A stretch of DNA of 64,000 nucleotides from contig CBDBUX010000019.1 in NCBI GenBank assembly GCA_965212205.1, forward strand, positions 248,001 through 312,000, in the 5' to 3' direction. This document shows, piece by piece, positions 1-8,103 of the stretch (positions are counted from its first letter, which is position 1; every line of letters starts with the position of its first letter). The notes under the pieces are model-generated. The model saw nothing but the letters and a program-made list of their open reading frames with translations. It did no database searches and was not told the origin of the DNA. The translations under genes were made by a program, and so were the position numbers. This stretch comes from JAHEJJ01 sp965212205. Lineage in GTDB: Bacteria; Bacteroidota; Bacteroidia; Flavobacteriales; Flavobacteriaceae.

Positions 1-350
1 ACATTTTCAAGGCCAAGACCCGCAACCACTTCCTCCACCACTTTGATCTTTTTGCCTATAGAATCGACCAGGGTGAAATTTACTTCCGGGAATAGAATAG
101 CCAGGGGAATACCAGGAAAACCTCCACCGGTACCCACATCGAGCACATCCGTACCCGGTTTAAATCTTAATACCCTGGCAATCGCCAGTGAATGCAGAAC
201 ATGGCGAAGGTATAATTCGTCGATATCCTTGCGGGAAACCACATTAATCTTTTGGTTCCAATCCTTATAGAGTTCTTCCAATAAGGACAATCGATGTTTT
301 TGATGCTCGGTGAGATCCGGAAAGTATTTAAACACTACTCCCGCGTTCAT
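1..350 (-). CDS. rsmG: 16S rRNA (guanine527-N7)-methyltransferase RsmG, C-terminus cut by window edge
   Basis: The reverse strand from the ATG at 350 reads into the left edge of the window, giving about the first 116 residues of RsmG, which is normally about 205-215 residues. RsmG uses SAM to methylate N7 of G527 in 16S rRNA. The N-terminus (MNAGVVFKYFPDLTEHQ) and a helix with WNQKINVVSR are typical. The SAM-binding loop DVGTGGGFPGIPLAI is intact near residues 70-84. A -7 box lies about 20 nt upstream of the start, so it is probably transcribed alone or as first gene. The family call is confident; the missing C-terminus cannot be judged. Confidence 0.93.
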   Translation of the reverse strand, partial: MNAGVVFKYFPDLTEHQKHRLSLLEELYKDWNQKINVVSRKDIDELYLRHVLHSLAIARVLRFKPGTDVLDVGTGGGFPGIPLAILFPEVNFTLVDSIGKKIKVVEEVVAGLGLEN

Positions 351-370
351 ATGCCCAGTTGTTTAACTTT

Positions 371-398
371 CAAAAATAGTTATTTCTCTAATGATCAA
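371..398 (-). promoter_or_regulatory. Bacteroidota-type promoter for rsmG
   Basis: On the minus strand TTG (398-396) is followed after 17 nt by TATTTTTG (378-371). This matches the TTG-N17..20-TAnnTTTG consensus of Bacteroidota primary-sigma promoters and lies just upstream of the rsmG start at 350. Confidence 0.55.
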
Positions 399-511
399 TC
401 AGGAATCTAAAAAGGCAGTGGATAGGGCAAAAGCTTTCTCACCATAATTTCAGACTTCCTAAAAATTTCCCATAAAAGCAGCGGCACACATGAAAAAGAG
501 AGATATTACGT

Positions 512-519
512 TATATTTG
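512..519 (+). promoter_or_regulatory. -7 box (TATATTTG) for the desaturase gene
   Basis: TATATTTG sits 19 nt before the ATG at 539, giving a very short leader. No convincing -33 TTG was seen at the usual distance, so only the -7 element is called. Confidence 0.45.
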
Positions 520-538
520 CAGGCATATTATCCAAATT

Positions 539-1642
539 ATGGAAACAAATATTGTAAAATTTTCCCGTAAGGACCCCACTCAGTTTTTCAAGATCTTAAA
601 CAAAAGGGTAAACGAGTATTTTAAGGAAAACCGAATAAAAAAAACAGGCAACTGGCGCTTATATATTAAGTCGGCCATAATGTTTGCTTTGTTATTATCG
701 CCCTATTTTCTGATCCTTACCCTGGGTCTGCCCAATTGGGCTAATCTACTGCTCACAATGGTTATGGGTGTAGGCATGGCGGGTGTTGGGATGAATGTAA
801 TGCACGATGGAAATCATGGTTCATTTTCGTCCAAAAAGTGGGTCAATCGTATCATGGGCAGCAGTATTTATATTCTTGCCGGCAATGTTTATAACTGGCA
901 GGTTCAGCACAATGTGTTGCACCATACCTATACCAATATCCATGAGCACGACGAAGACATGGATAGCAGAGGAGTACTGAGATTTTCAGAGCATTCCAAG
1001 TGGCGAAGATTCCACAGATTTCAGCATTATTATTCTATTTTTCTATACGGACTACTTACCTTCAATTGGGCCATTACCGCCGATTTTAAACAAATGACCC
1101 GGTATACCAGAAGAAAGTTATCCTACGGGCGCTTACCAAATCCCTTTGTGAATTGGAGTGTTCTTTTGATCACCAAAATTACCTATGTCATTGTTTGGAT
1201 CGTTTTACCGATGCTTATTTTGGATATTGCCTGGTGGAAGATCCTTATAGGATTCTTTGTTATGCACTATGTTGCCGGAGTTATTCTAAGTGTTGTGTTT
1301 CAGCTGGCGCATGTAGTGGATCAGGCCGAAACACCCCTGCCAGAGAAAGACGGGACCATGAAAAATACCTGGGCGATACATCAGCTGAAAACCACGGTTA
1401 ATTTTGGGACCAAAAATAGAATCGTTAACTGGTTTACCGGTGGATTAAATCATCAGGTGGAACACCATATTTTTCCTCATATCAGTCATATTCATTACAC
1501 AAAAATCTCCAAAATTGTGAAACAAACGGCAGCTGAGTTTAATTTGCCTTACAATGAATACAAAACTACCAGAAAAGCTATAATTTCGCACTTCAGGCAT
1601 CTGAGAGATTTGGGCAAAAAACCCGTTTTACAATACCCCTAA
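539..1642 (+). CDS. Membrane fatty-acid desaturase (acyl-lipid / linoleoyl-CoA desaturase type)
   Basis: A 367-residue integral membrane di-iron desaturase, introducing a double bond into a fatty acyl chain in the cytoplasmic membrane. Three histidine boxes are visible: HDGNH (89-93), HNVLHH (124-129) and HQVEHH (305-310), with hydrophobic segments at about 45-62, 70-88, 165-180 and 208-258. The third box begins with His rather than the Gln usual in front-end desaturases, and there is no fused cytochrome b5 domain, so electrons must come from a separate ferredoxin or cytochrome. Transcribed ahead of, and 13 nt from, the aminotransferase gene. Family confident; regiospecificity cannot be read from sequence. 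Confidence 0.9.
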   Translation: METNIVKFSRKDPTQFFKILNKRVNEYFKENRIKKTGNWRLYIKSAIMFALLLSPYFLILTLGLPNWANLLLTMVMGVGMAGVGMNVMHDGNHGSFSSKKWVNRIMGSSIYILAGNVYNWQVQHNVLHHTYTNIHEHDEDMDSRGVLRFSEHSKWRRFHRFQHYYSIFLYGLLTFNWAITADFKQMTRYTRRKLSYGRLPNPFVNWSVLLITKITYVIVWIVLPMLILDIAWWKILIGFFVMHYVAGVILSVVFQLAHVVDQAETPLPEKDGTMKNTWAIHQLKTTVNFGTKNRIVNWFTGGLNHQVEHHIFPHISHIHYTKISKIVKQTAAEFNLPYNEYKTTRKAIISHFRHLRDLGKKPVLQYP

Positions 1643-1655
1643 ATACGATTAACAA

Positions 1656-2861
1656 ATGAAGGAGCACTTATCCGATAGAATAAACAATATGTCTACCTCG
1701 GCTACACTGGCTATGGCAGCCAAAGCGAGGGAATTAAGGAACAGTGGAAAAGATATTATTGGACTAAGCCTTGGGGAACCCGATTTTAATATCCCCGACT
1801 TCGTTAAGGAAGCGGCCAAGCAGGCCATCGATGAGAACTATAGCAGTTATCCACCAGTGGATGGGTACGCCGATCTCAAATCAGCGATCACAGAAAAATT
1901 TAAACGAGACAACGAACTCGATTATTCCTCCGACCAGATTGTAGTATCGACGGGTGCAAAACAATCTATAGCCAACGTCGCCATGGTGATGCTCAATAAG
2001 GGTGATGAAGTTATTCTTCCTGCGCCATTCTGGGTTAGTTACAGAGATATTGTTAAACTCGCTGAGGCAACCCCTGTGGTTGTACCCACCAGTATTAAAC
2101 ACGATTTTAAAATAACACCTGAGCAATTGGAACAGGCTATCACGCCCAATACCAAAATGCTTTGGTTTAGCTCTCCCTGTAATCCCAGCGGGTCTGTATA
2201 CAGCTTCGAAGAGTTAAAAGGATTGGCAGAAGTCTTAAAAAAATACCCTCAGATCTTTGTCGTTTCCGATGAAATTTATGAGCACATTAACTTTCAGGGC
2301 AAACATGTGAGCATAGCCGGAATCGACGGAATGTATGAACGGACGATCACCGTAAATGGGGTCTCAAAAGCTTTTGCCATGACCGGATGGAGAATCGGTT
2401 ATATAGGCGCGGCCACCTGGATCGCAAAAGCATGTACTAAATTCCAGGGCCAGATTACCAGCGGAGCCAATGCCATCGGTCAGAGAGCTACTATCGCAGC
2501 GTTGAAAGCTCCGGTGAGCAAGATTTCTTATATGATCGAAAAGTTCCACAGCCGCCGCGATCTGATTTTAAAACTGCTCGGAGAAATAGAAGGTTTTAAG
2601 CTCAATGTTCCGGAAGGTGCCTTCTATGTTTTTCCTGATATATCCAGTTTCTTCGGTAAAACATTAAATGGCCAAACCATCAATGATGCCTCCGATTTTG
2701 CCTTGTATCTGCTGGAGTATGCCAATGTTGCCACCGTGACAGGTGCGGCTTTTGGAAATCCGGATTGTATAAGGATTTCCTATGCTGCATCAGAAGAAGA
2801 GATCAACGAGGCAATAAAAAGAATAAAGACGGCGGTTACCGGGGTGCGAGAGCCGGCCTAG
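1656..2861 (+). CDS. Pyridoxal-phosphate aminotransferase class I (aspartate aminotransferase type)
   Basis: A 401-residue fold-type I aminotransferase, probably moving an amino group between aspartate and 2-oxoglutarate. Family landmarks are LSLGEPDFN near the N-terminus, the NPSG loop (FSSPCNPSGS), the aspartate of VVSDEIYEH that contacts the pyridine ring, the Schiff-base lysine in SKAFAMTGWRIGY, and a C-terminal CIRISYAAS carrying the substrate-carboxylate arginine. The start at 1656 gives the usual short leader before STSATLAMAAKA; an internal ATG at 1689 is less likely. It ends 2 nt before the convergent trkH. Confidence 0.9.
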   Translation: MKEHLSDRINNMSTSATLAMAAKARELRNSGKDIIGLSLGEPDFNIPDFVKEAAKQAIDENYSSYPPVDGYADLKSAITEKFKRDNELDYSSDQIVVSTGAKQSIANVAMVMLNKGDEVILPAPFWVSYRDIVKLAEATPVVVPTSIKHDFKITPEQLEQAITPNTKMLWFSSPCNPSGSVYSFEELKGLAEVLKKYPQIFVVSDEIYEHINFQGKHVSIAGIDGMYERTITVNGVSKAFAMTGWRIGYIGAATWIAKACTKFQGQITSGANAIGQRATIAALKAPVSKISYMIEKFHSRRDLILKLLGEIEGFKLNVPEGAFYVFPDISSFFGKTLNGQTINDASDFALYLLEYANVATVTGAAFGNPDCIRISYAASEEEINEAIKRIKTAVTGVREPA

Positions 2862-2863
2862 CA

Positions 2864-4354
2864 TCAGATCTTTTTCCAGAAAGCAGGAGTCAATAGTATA
2901 AGGACGGTAAAGAGCTCGAGTCTGCCTGCGAGCATCAGAAAGCCACACCACCATTTGCCTAAATCAGGGAGCTGACTAAAATTACTCAGGGGATTGAGGC
3001 TTCCCAAAGCCGGACCAACATTACCAAGTGAGGAAGCTGCCCCTCCCACGGCCGATACAAAATCCAGACCAAGGAATCCCAGAACAGAGGCACCGATAAT
3101 AAACAGCAACATATATAGTACGAAAAATGCTATGATATTATAGACGATGTGCTCTGAAACGGTTTTATTATTAAATCGGACAGGTATGATAGCGTTCGGA
3201 TGCAAGGTCCTTTTAAATTCGAGCAATCCGTTTTTAATGATCAAGATATGGCGCATTACCTTTATTCCGCCGGCGGTAGACCCTGCCGAACCCCCCAAAA
3301 ACATGAGTCCGAAGAAAAAGACGGTCAAAAATGGTGTCCAGGAGGTAAAGTCTGAGGTCACAAATCCGGTAGTGGTACTAACGGCTATTACCTGAAACAG
3401 ACCATGCCGTAACGAACTTTCCCATTCTCCAAACACCATGGGATGGTATTCGGATAAGGGCACCTCTGCTCTGAAAAATATTACGATGCTCGCGATGATT
3501 GAAAAGACCAAGATCAGGATACTGTAAAACTTAAATTCCTCATCGCGTAATACTCTTTGGATACGTCCTTTAAATGCAAAATAGCTAAGCACAAAGTTCG
3601 CCCCGGCCAGAAACATAAATACAATAATAATATACTGAATAAGGGGTTGGTTGTTCCAATAGGCGATGCTGGCATTTTTGGTAGAAAATCCACCGGTAGA
3701 AAGCGTGGCCATAGAATGATTCATCGCGTCGAAAAAAGACATGCCTGCCAGTTTTAATAGGATGGTTTCCGCTATGGTATATCCGACATAGATATACCAC
3801 AGTCTTTTAGCTGTATCGGTGATCCTTGGGTGAAGCTTATCTGCACTTGGTCCCGGAGATTCGGCAGCAAACAACTGCATGCCCCCGATTCCCAGGAGCG
3901 GAAGGATAGCCACCGCCAAAACGATAATACCCATACCCCCTATCCAATGCGTAAGGCTCCTCCAAAAAAGTATGCCCTCGGGCAATACCTCGATCTCCTG
4001 CAGGATCGATGCGCCGGTAGTGGTATATCCGGAAATGGTTTCAAAAAACGCATCGGTTATCGAGGGGATAGCCCCGCTAAATATATAAGGCAGAACGCCG
4101 GAAATCGACATGATCAGCCAGCCTCCGGTCACAATTATATAACCTTCACGGGCCTTCAGCTCCTTTTTATGATCGCGGGTATAGAACATAGTCAGTACGC
4201 CAAGGATCAGGCTTACTATTGCCGCCATCGAGATATCGAGTGTCGCGCCATCATGATAAATTCCGCTGACTATTGCCGCCAATACCATGAATCCTCCATT
4301 GAAGAGGAGCAACATCCCTAAAACGTAAAAAATGATCCTGGAATTTAGTTCCAT
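2864..4354 (-). CDS. trkH: Potassium uptake channel subunit TrkH
   Basis: A 496-residue polytopic membrane protein of the TrkH/KtrB family, which forms the K+ pore. Around ten or more hydrophobic segments are visible, with filter-like glycine loops of the repeated membrane-pore-membrane units (SGYTTTGAS near 88-96, MATLSTGGFSTKN, AVSTTTGFVTSDF, and the C-terminal AASSLGNVGPALG). Length matches the family. It lies 2 nt downstream of trkA on the same strand, so the gating subunit and the channel are co-transcribed. The start ATG at 4354 is the only sensible one given the spacing. Confidence 0.95.
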   Translation of the reverse strand: MELNSRIIFYVLGMLLLFNGGFMVLAAIVSGIYHDGATLDISMAAIVSLILGVLTMFYTRDHKKELKAREGYIIVTGGWLIMSISGVLPYIFSGAIPSITDAFFETISGYTTTGASILQEIEVLPEGILFWRSLTHWIGGMGIIVLAVAILPLLGIGGMQLFAAESPGPSADKLHPRITDTAKRLWYIYVGYTIAETILLKLAGMSFFDAMNHSMATLSTGGFSTKNASIAYWNNQPLIQYIIIVFMFLAGANFVLSYFAFKGRIQRVLRDEEFKFYSILILVFSIIASIVIFFRAEVPLSEYHPMVFGEWESSLRHGLFQVIAVSTTTGFVTSDFTSWTPFLTVFFFGLMFLGGSAGSTAGGIKVMRHILIIKNGLLEFKRTLHPNAIIPVRFNNKTVSEHIVYNIIAFFVLYMLLFIIGASVLGFLGLDFVSAVGGAASSLGNVGPALGSLNPLSNFSQLPDLGKWWCGFLMLAGRLELFTVLILLTPAFWKKI

Positions 4355-4356
4355 GC

Positions 4357-5706
4357 CTAAAGGAAAAGCTTTTCGATTTTAGAAATTGATTCTGGCATGC
4401 AACATACCACCACCCGGTCTCCCTCCTGGACTTCAAAGTCGCCAAGCGCAATCAGACCGATGCCATCCCTGATCACACCACCGATAATAGCCGATCTGGG
4501 GAAATCCACATCCCGTATTATCTGCTTGCATACCCTGGAGGTCGATTTCACCTCAAATTCCAATATCTCTGCATTGAGGTTGTTCAGGCGTGTTAGTTCT
4601 ACAACCTCTCCTTTCCGAATAAATCGGAAAATATTATTTGCAGCCAATAGTTTTTTGTTGATCAGGGTGTCGATACCAATGGATTGGGACAATTGAAAAT
4701 AATCCATATTCTCTACCAGTGCAATGGTCTTTTTTATCCCTTTAGACCTGGCCACCAGGCAAGACATGATATTGGTTTCAGAATTTCCGGTCACCGCGAT
4801 AAAAGCATCCATAGAGTCGAGGCTTTCCTCTTCAAGTAATTCCACATTGCGCCCGTCTCCGTTGATCACCAATGCATTGGGTATATGATCGGCAATCTCA
4901 AAGGCTTTGTCCTTATTTTTTTCGATGAGTTTTACATTGAAGCGGTTGCTGCATAAATCTCTTGCCGCTTTAAACCCAACTTTGCTCCCCCCTAGGATCA
5001 TGACATTTTTGATGGCTTCTTTTTTCTTCCCGGTGAGCTTGTGAAGTTCCTCCACTCCTTTCTTGTCTGTGATAAAGTAGACCTGGTCTCCGGCTTTAAA
5101 CACGGTATCGCCTCTGGGAATCAGTGTAAATTGAGTTCCACGCCGCTGCATGGCAATGGGCATAAAATGAAGCCCCGGGAAGATACCGGCGGCTTCTTTT
5201 ACCATATTTCCAACAAAAGGAGCCGTTTTAGGCAGCGATATACCTACCATGATCAGGGCCCCCCCTTCAAATTCATGGGTTTCATTAAAGGCAGATTGGT
5301 TGAGTAAAAGTTGAATCTCTGTGGCGGCTAGTTCTTCAGGTGAGATCAATTCATCTATGCCGAGCATGGAAAACTGGATCGTTTCGCGATGGTCCAAGAA
5401 TTCCGTATTGGAAATACGCGCAATGGTCTGTTTACATCCCAACTGCTTTGCCAGCAGACATAAGGTGATATTTGTCGTTTCAGAAGAGGTTACCCCAATG
5501 GCCAGGTCACTGCCATCGACCTCTGCCTCTCTCAAAAGCGAAATGGAGGTCGCATCTCCTTTGAGGACACGGATATCTAAATGATTGTCTGCGTAGTTGA
5601 GTCGGGATTTATCTGTATCAATCAGGGTAATATCCTGGGATTCGTAAGAAAGTAATTTTGCCAAATGGAATCCTACTTCGCCTGCACCTGCTATAATTAT
5701 CTTCAT
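4357..5706 (-). CDS. trkA: Trk system potassium uptake regulator TrkA
   Basis: A 449-residue cytoplasmic gating protein with two tandem RCK units. The first Rossmann nucleotide-binding fold starts immediately (MKIIIAGAGEVGFHLAKLL) and the second near residue 232 (VMILGGSKVGFKAARDL); each is followed by an RCK_C domain. It binds NAD(H) or adenine nucleotide and controls the TrkH pore. It is the first gene of a two-gene trkA-trkH operon, divergent from ubiE, with a candidate -7 box about 100 nt upstream. Length and domain order are normal. Confidence 0.95.
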   Translation of the reverse strand: MKIIIAGAGEVGFHLAKLLSYESQDITLIDTDKSRLNYADNHLDIRVLKGDATSISLLREAEVDGSDLAIGVTSSETTNITLCLLAKQLGCKQTIARISNTEFLDHRETIQFSMLGIDELISPEELAATEIQLLLNQSAFNETHEFEGGALIMVGISLPKTAPFVGNMVKEAAGIFPGLHFMPIAMQRRGTQFTLIPRGDTVFKAGDQVYFITDKKGVEELHKLTGKKKEAIKNVMILGGSKVGFKAARDLCSNRFNVKLIEKNKDKAFEIADHIPNALVINGDGRNVELLEEESLDSMDAFIAVTGNSETNIMSCLVARSKGIKKTIALVENMDYFQLSQSIGIDTLINKKLLAANNIFRFIRKGEVVELTRLNNLNAEILEFEVKSTSRVCKQIIRDVDFPRSAIIGGVIRDGIGLIALGDFEVQEGDRVVVCCMPESISKIEKLFL

Positions 5707-5808
5707 CGATCGATTTCCTGGTTAAGATCAGAACGATTTGAACTATGTTCAGGATACATATTTGCAATCGTTCTTTAATTCCCTTAAATCGGGGTTTTAT
5801 TCCGCCTG

Positions 5809-5816
5809 CAAAATTA
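5809..5816 (-). promoter_or_regulatory. -7 box (TAATTTTG) for trkA-trkH
   Basis: Reading the minus strand, TAATTTTG occurs about 100 nt before the trkA ATG in the divergent trkA/ubiE spacer. No clear -33 element was seen, so this is tentative. Confidence 0.35.
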
Positions 5817-5901
5817 CACAATTTATCGATTTAAACCTTCGGGACCATCAAGACTTAACGCCTTACAGAAACCCAAAAACTTCCCTCTGGCTTCATTGTG
5901 T

Positions 5902-5909
5902 TATCTTTG
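5902..5909 (+). promoter_or_regulatory. -7 box (TATCTTTG) for ubiE-porT
   Basis: TATCTTTG ends 17 nt before the ubiE ATG and fits the TAnnTTTG consensus. The upstream TTG element is weak. Confidence 0.5.
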
Positions 5910-5926
5910 CCCGGTAATCAGAAAAA

Positions 5927-6655
5927 ATGGCAGAAAAGGTAAAACCTTACAAGGACTCTGAGCTCGGAAAAAAAGAGCAGGTAAAGCAAATGTTCGATGC
6001 CATTTCAGAAGATTACGATGGATTAAATCGGGTTATATCATTTGGATTCGACCTGAAATGGAGGAAAAAAGTGGTCCGTACGGTCTTGAAAAAGGATGCC
6101 AAAAGGGTCCTGGACATAGCTACAGGTACTGGAGATCTGGCTATTCAATTGGCTAACAAAGGTATCCCGCAAGTTACAGGTCTTGATCTTTCTCCGGGTA
6201 TGTTAGATGTTGGGCGTGAAAAAGTTCGTAGGAAAGGACTGGAAAATAAGGTGGAGATGATCGTTGGGGACAGCGAGAACCTGCCATTTGAAGATGAGGT
6301 TTTCGACGCCGTAACCGTAGCCTTTGGTGTAAGAAATTTTGAGCATCTCGAAAAGGGACTCTCGGAGATCTTCAGGACGCTCAAAAAAGGCGGTATGCTG
6401 GTGATTCTGGAAACATCGGTACCAACAAAATTCCCATTTAAACAGGGGTATAAGGCCTACACAAGATTTATACTGCCGCTCATAGGAAAACTCTTTTCCA
6501 AAGACAAATCAGCGTATGCATATTTGTCAGAATCTGCCGCGGCCTTTCCATATGGTGAAGAATTCAACAATATTTTGGGAAAAATCGGGTTTATAGCTAT
6601 GGAGAACCGGCCCCAGACATTAGGTGTGGCCACTATTTACACCGCTATCAAGTAA
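5927..6655 (+). CDS. ubiE: Demethylmenaquinone methyltransferase UbiE/MenG
   Basis: A 242-residue class I SAM methyltransferase catalysing the final C-methylation of menaquinone. Visible motifs are MFDAISEDYDGLNRVISFG (UbiE signature 1), the SAM loop VLDIATGTGDLAIQL, GLDLSPGMLDVG, and the second UbiE signature around VTVAFGVRNFEHLEKGL. As expected for a flavobacterium using menaquinone, it is followed after 4 nt by porT, a gene pair that I recall as conserved in the class. Length is normal. Confidence 0.95.
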   Translation: MAEKVKPYKDSELGKKEQVKQMFDAISEDYDGLNRVISFGFDLKWRKKVVRTVLKKDAKRVLDIATGTGDLAIQLANKGIPQVTGLDLSPGMLDVGREKVRRKGLENKVEMIVGDSENLPFEDEVFDAVTVAFGVRNFEHLEKGLSEIFRTLKKGGMLVILETSVPTKFPFKQGYKAYTRFILPLIGKLFSKDKSAYAYLSESAAAFPYGEEFNNILGKIGFIAMENRPQTLGVATIYTAIK

Positions 6656-6659
6656 ACGA

Positions 6660-7358
6660 ATGAGAAGATTCCTAATTATCCTTGCAGGCCTTCTTTTCCT
6701 GTGGACGCCATCTGTGTTTGCTCAGTTTAACGAGAAGCCAATCCTCAATCTCGAAAACGAGGATAAGGCATTCCTGAATTGGGGCTACTTTTTAGGTTTC
6801 AACCAATTCGATTTTAAATTCTCATACAGGAACGACCTGCCCGATGTTTTGGTAGATCGATCCATCGGCTTTAATGTAGGTCTTATCGGCGAAATGAGGC
6901 TGAACAAATTCCTCGACTTGCGTTTCGAACCCGGATTATTCTATACCAAACGAATTCTCGGATTCCCGGGCTTTGTTGAGGATAGTGATGCCATAAGGGA
7001 AGTGAACTCGACCTATATTAATTTCCCAATCCTGCTGAAAGTGAGCACCCAGCGTCTTGGAAACTGGAAGCCCTTCATCATTGGCGGTCTATCGGCTTCG
7101 CTGAATTTAAGCGCCCAGGAAGATAGTATTGATGACAACAGCAGTGGGACGTTTAGAATGAAGAAAAACGTATACAATTATGAAATAGGTTTCGGTATCG
7201 ATTTCTATACCAGCTATTTTAAATTCAGCCCTTCAATACGGGGAATATTTGCGATTACCGATGAACTTGTGCCCGACAACGATCCCAACAGTCCCTGGAC
7301 CGGAAATTTAGACGGCCTCTTCACCAGGGGTGTTTTTGTGAATTTCACCTTCGAATAG
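6660..7358 (+). CDS. porT: Type IX secretion / gliding protein PorT
   Basis: A 232-residue outer-membrane beta-barrel protein needed for type IX secretion. The start is placed at 6660 because it gives a proper signal peptide (MRRFLIILAGLLFLW..VFA, cleavage before Gln22) and follows the ubiE stop by 4 nt; an upstream in-frame start at 6624 would lie inside ubiE and spoil the signal. The mature part shows alternating strands with aromatic girdles (LNWGYFLGFNQFDFKF) and ends in Phe-Glu. Its 3' end overlaps the convergent methyltransferase gene by 14 nt. Confidence 0.9.
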   Translation: MRRFLIILAGLLFLWTPSVFAQFNEKPILNLENEDKAFLNWGYFLGFNQFDFKFSYRNDLPDVLVDRSIGFNVGLIGEMRLNKFLDLRFEPGLFYTKRILGFPGFVEDSDAIREVNSTYINFPILLKVSTQRLGNWKPFIIGGLSASLNLSAQEDSIDDNSSGTFRMKKNVYNYEIGFGIDFYTSYFKFSPSIRGIFAITDELVPDNDPNSPWTGNLDGLFTRGVFVNFTFE

Positions 7359-8079
7359 AGCCACGTCTTACCTCGCTGAGAATTATGGCCGCGGCGGTGG
7401 CTACATTAAGGCTTTCAATATTTGAATCTTTAAATCTTGGTATACCGATCCTTTGGCTCAATAATTTTCCGACTTCGCTGCATATTCCGTGAGACTCATT
7501 ACCCATCACCAATATACCCGGCCCTTTTATTTCCGCATTATAGATCGAATCGCCGTCCATAAACGCCCCAATGGCTGGTAGATCGCTCATTTCAATCACC
7601 TCCGAAAGCGGGCCATATACCATGTTAACCCTGCCGATAGATCCCATTGTCGCTTGTAAGGTTTTAGGATTATAGCAATCCACGGTTTGGGGAGAACAAA
7701 GTAAATGGCGTATCCCGAACCAGTCGCATAAGCGTATTATGGTTCCCAGATTTCCAGGGTCCTTTATATCGTCCAGGGCGAGAATCCAGTCCGTAAAATC
7801 CAGTGGTTTTGATTTGGGAATCTCGAATACTGCAAGAATTTTATTTGGGGTTTTTAAGCCGCTCATTCTTTTCAACACCGTATCGGAAATTACTTGATAT
7901 TCCACGCCTTTGGTCTGCAGAATATCATTCTCTGTGGTGTAGATCCAAACGGTTGATAACCCACAACTTATCAGTTCTTCGACCAACTTTAATCCTTCGG
8001 CAACAAAGAGACCATGTTGGTTTCGGTACTTTTTTTGCTGTAGACTTTTTATAAATTTTATTTGGTTTTTAACAACCAT
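7345..8079 (-). CDS. TrmH/SpoU-family RNA 2'-O-methyltransferase
   Basis: A 244-residue SPOUT-class RNA methyltransferase, probably acting on rRNA. The N-terminal substrate-binding domain (about 1-90) carries the family signature KKYRNQHGLFVAEG. The C-terminal knotted SAM domain has the three SPOUT motifs: DIKDPGNLGTIIRLCDWFG, ILVMGNESHGI and IPRFKDSNIESLNVATAAAI. Length suits this RlmB-like subgroup. It is divergent from tamL, with only 24 nt between the start codons, and tail-to-tail with porT. The exact target nucleotide is not deducible. Confidence 0.9.
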   Translation of the reverse strand: MVVKNQIKFIKSLQQKKYRNQHGLFVAEGLKLVEELISCGLSTVWIYTTENDILQTKGVEYQVISDTVLKRMSGLKTPNKILAVFEIPKSKPLDFTDWILALDDIKDPGNLGTIIRLCDWFGIRHLLCSPQTVDCYNPKTLQATMGSIGRVNMVYGPLSEVIEMSDLPAIGAFMDGDSIYNAEIKGPGILVMGNESHGICSEVGKLLSQRIGIPRFKDSNIESLNVATAAAIILSEVRRGSIRR

Positions 8080-8103
8080 CCAAATAGTGTAATTTTGGCT
8101 TGT

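Noticed and set aside
3830..4321. 163-codon plus-strand frame inside trkH
   Set aside because: Antisense shadow of a clear trkH gene; Cys/His/Arg-rich composition without domain features.
8062..8103. Longer N-terminus for TamL
   Set aside because: It would overlap the divergent methyltransferase start and put extra residues before a complete lipoprotein signal.
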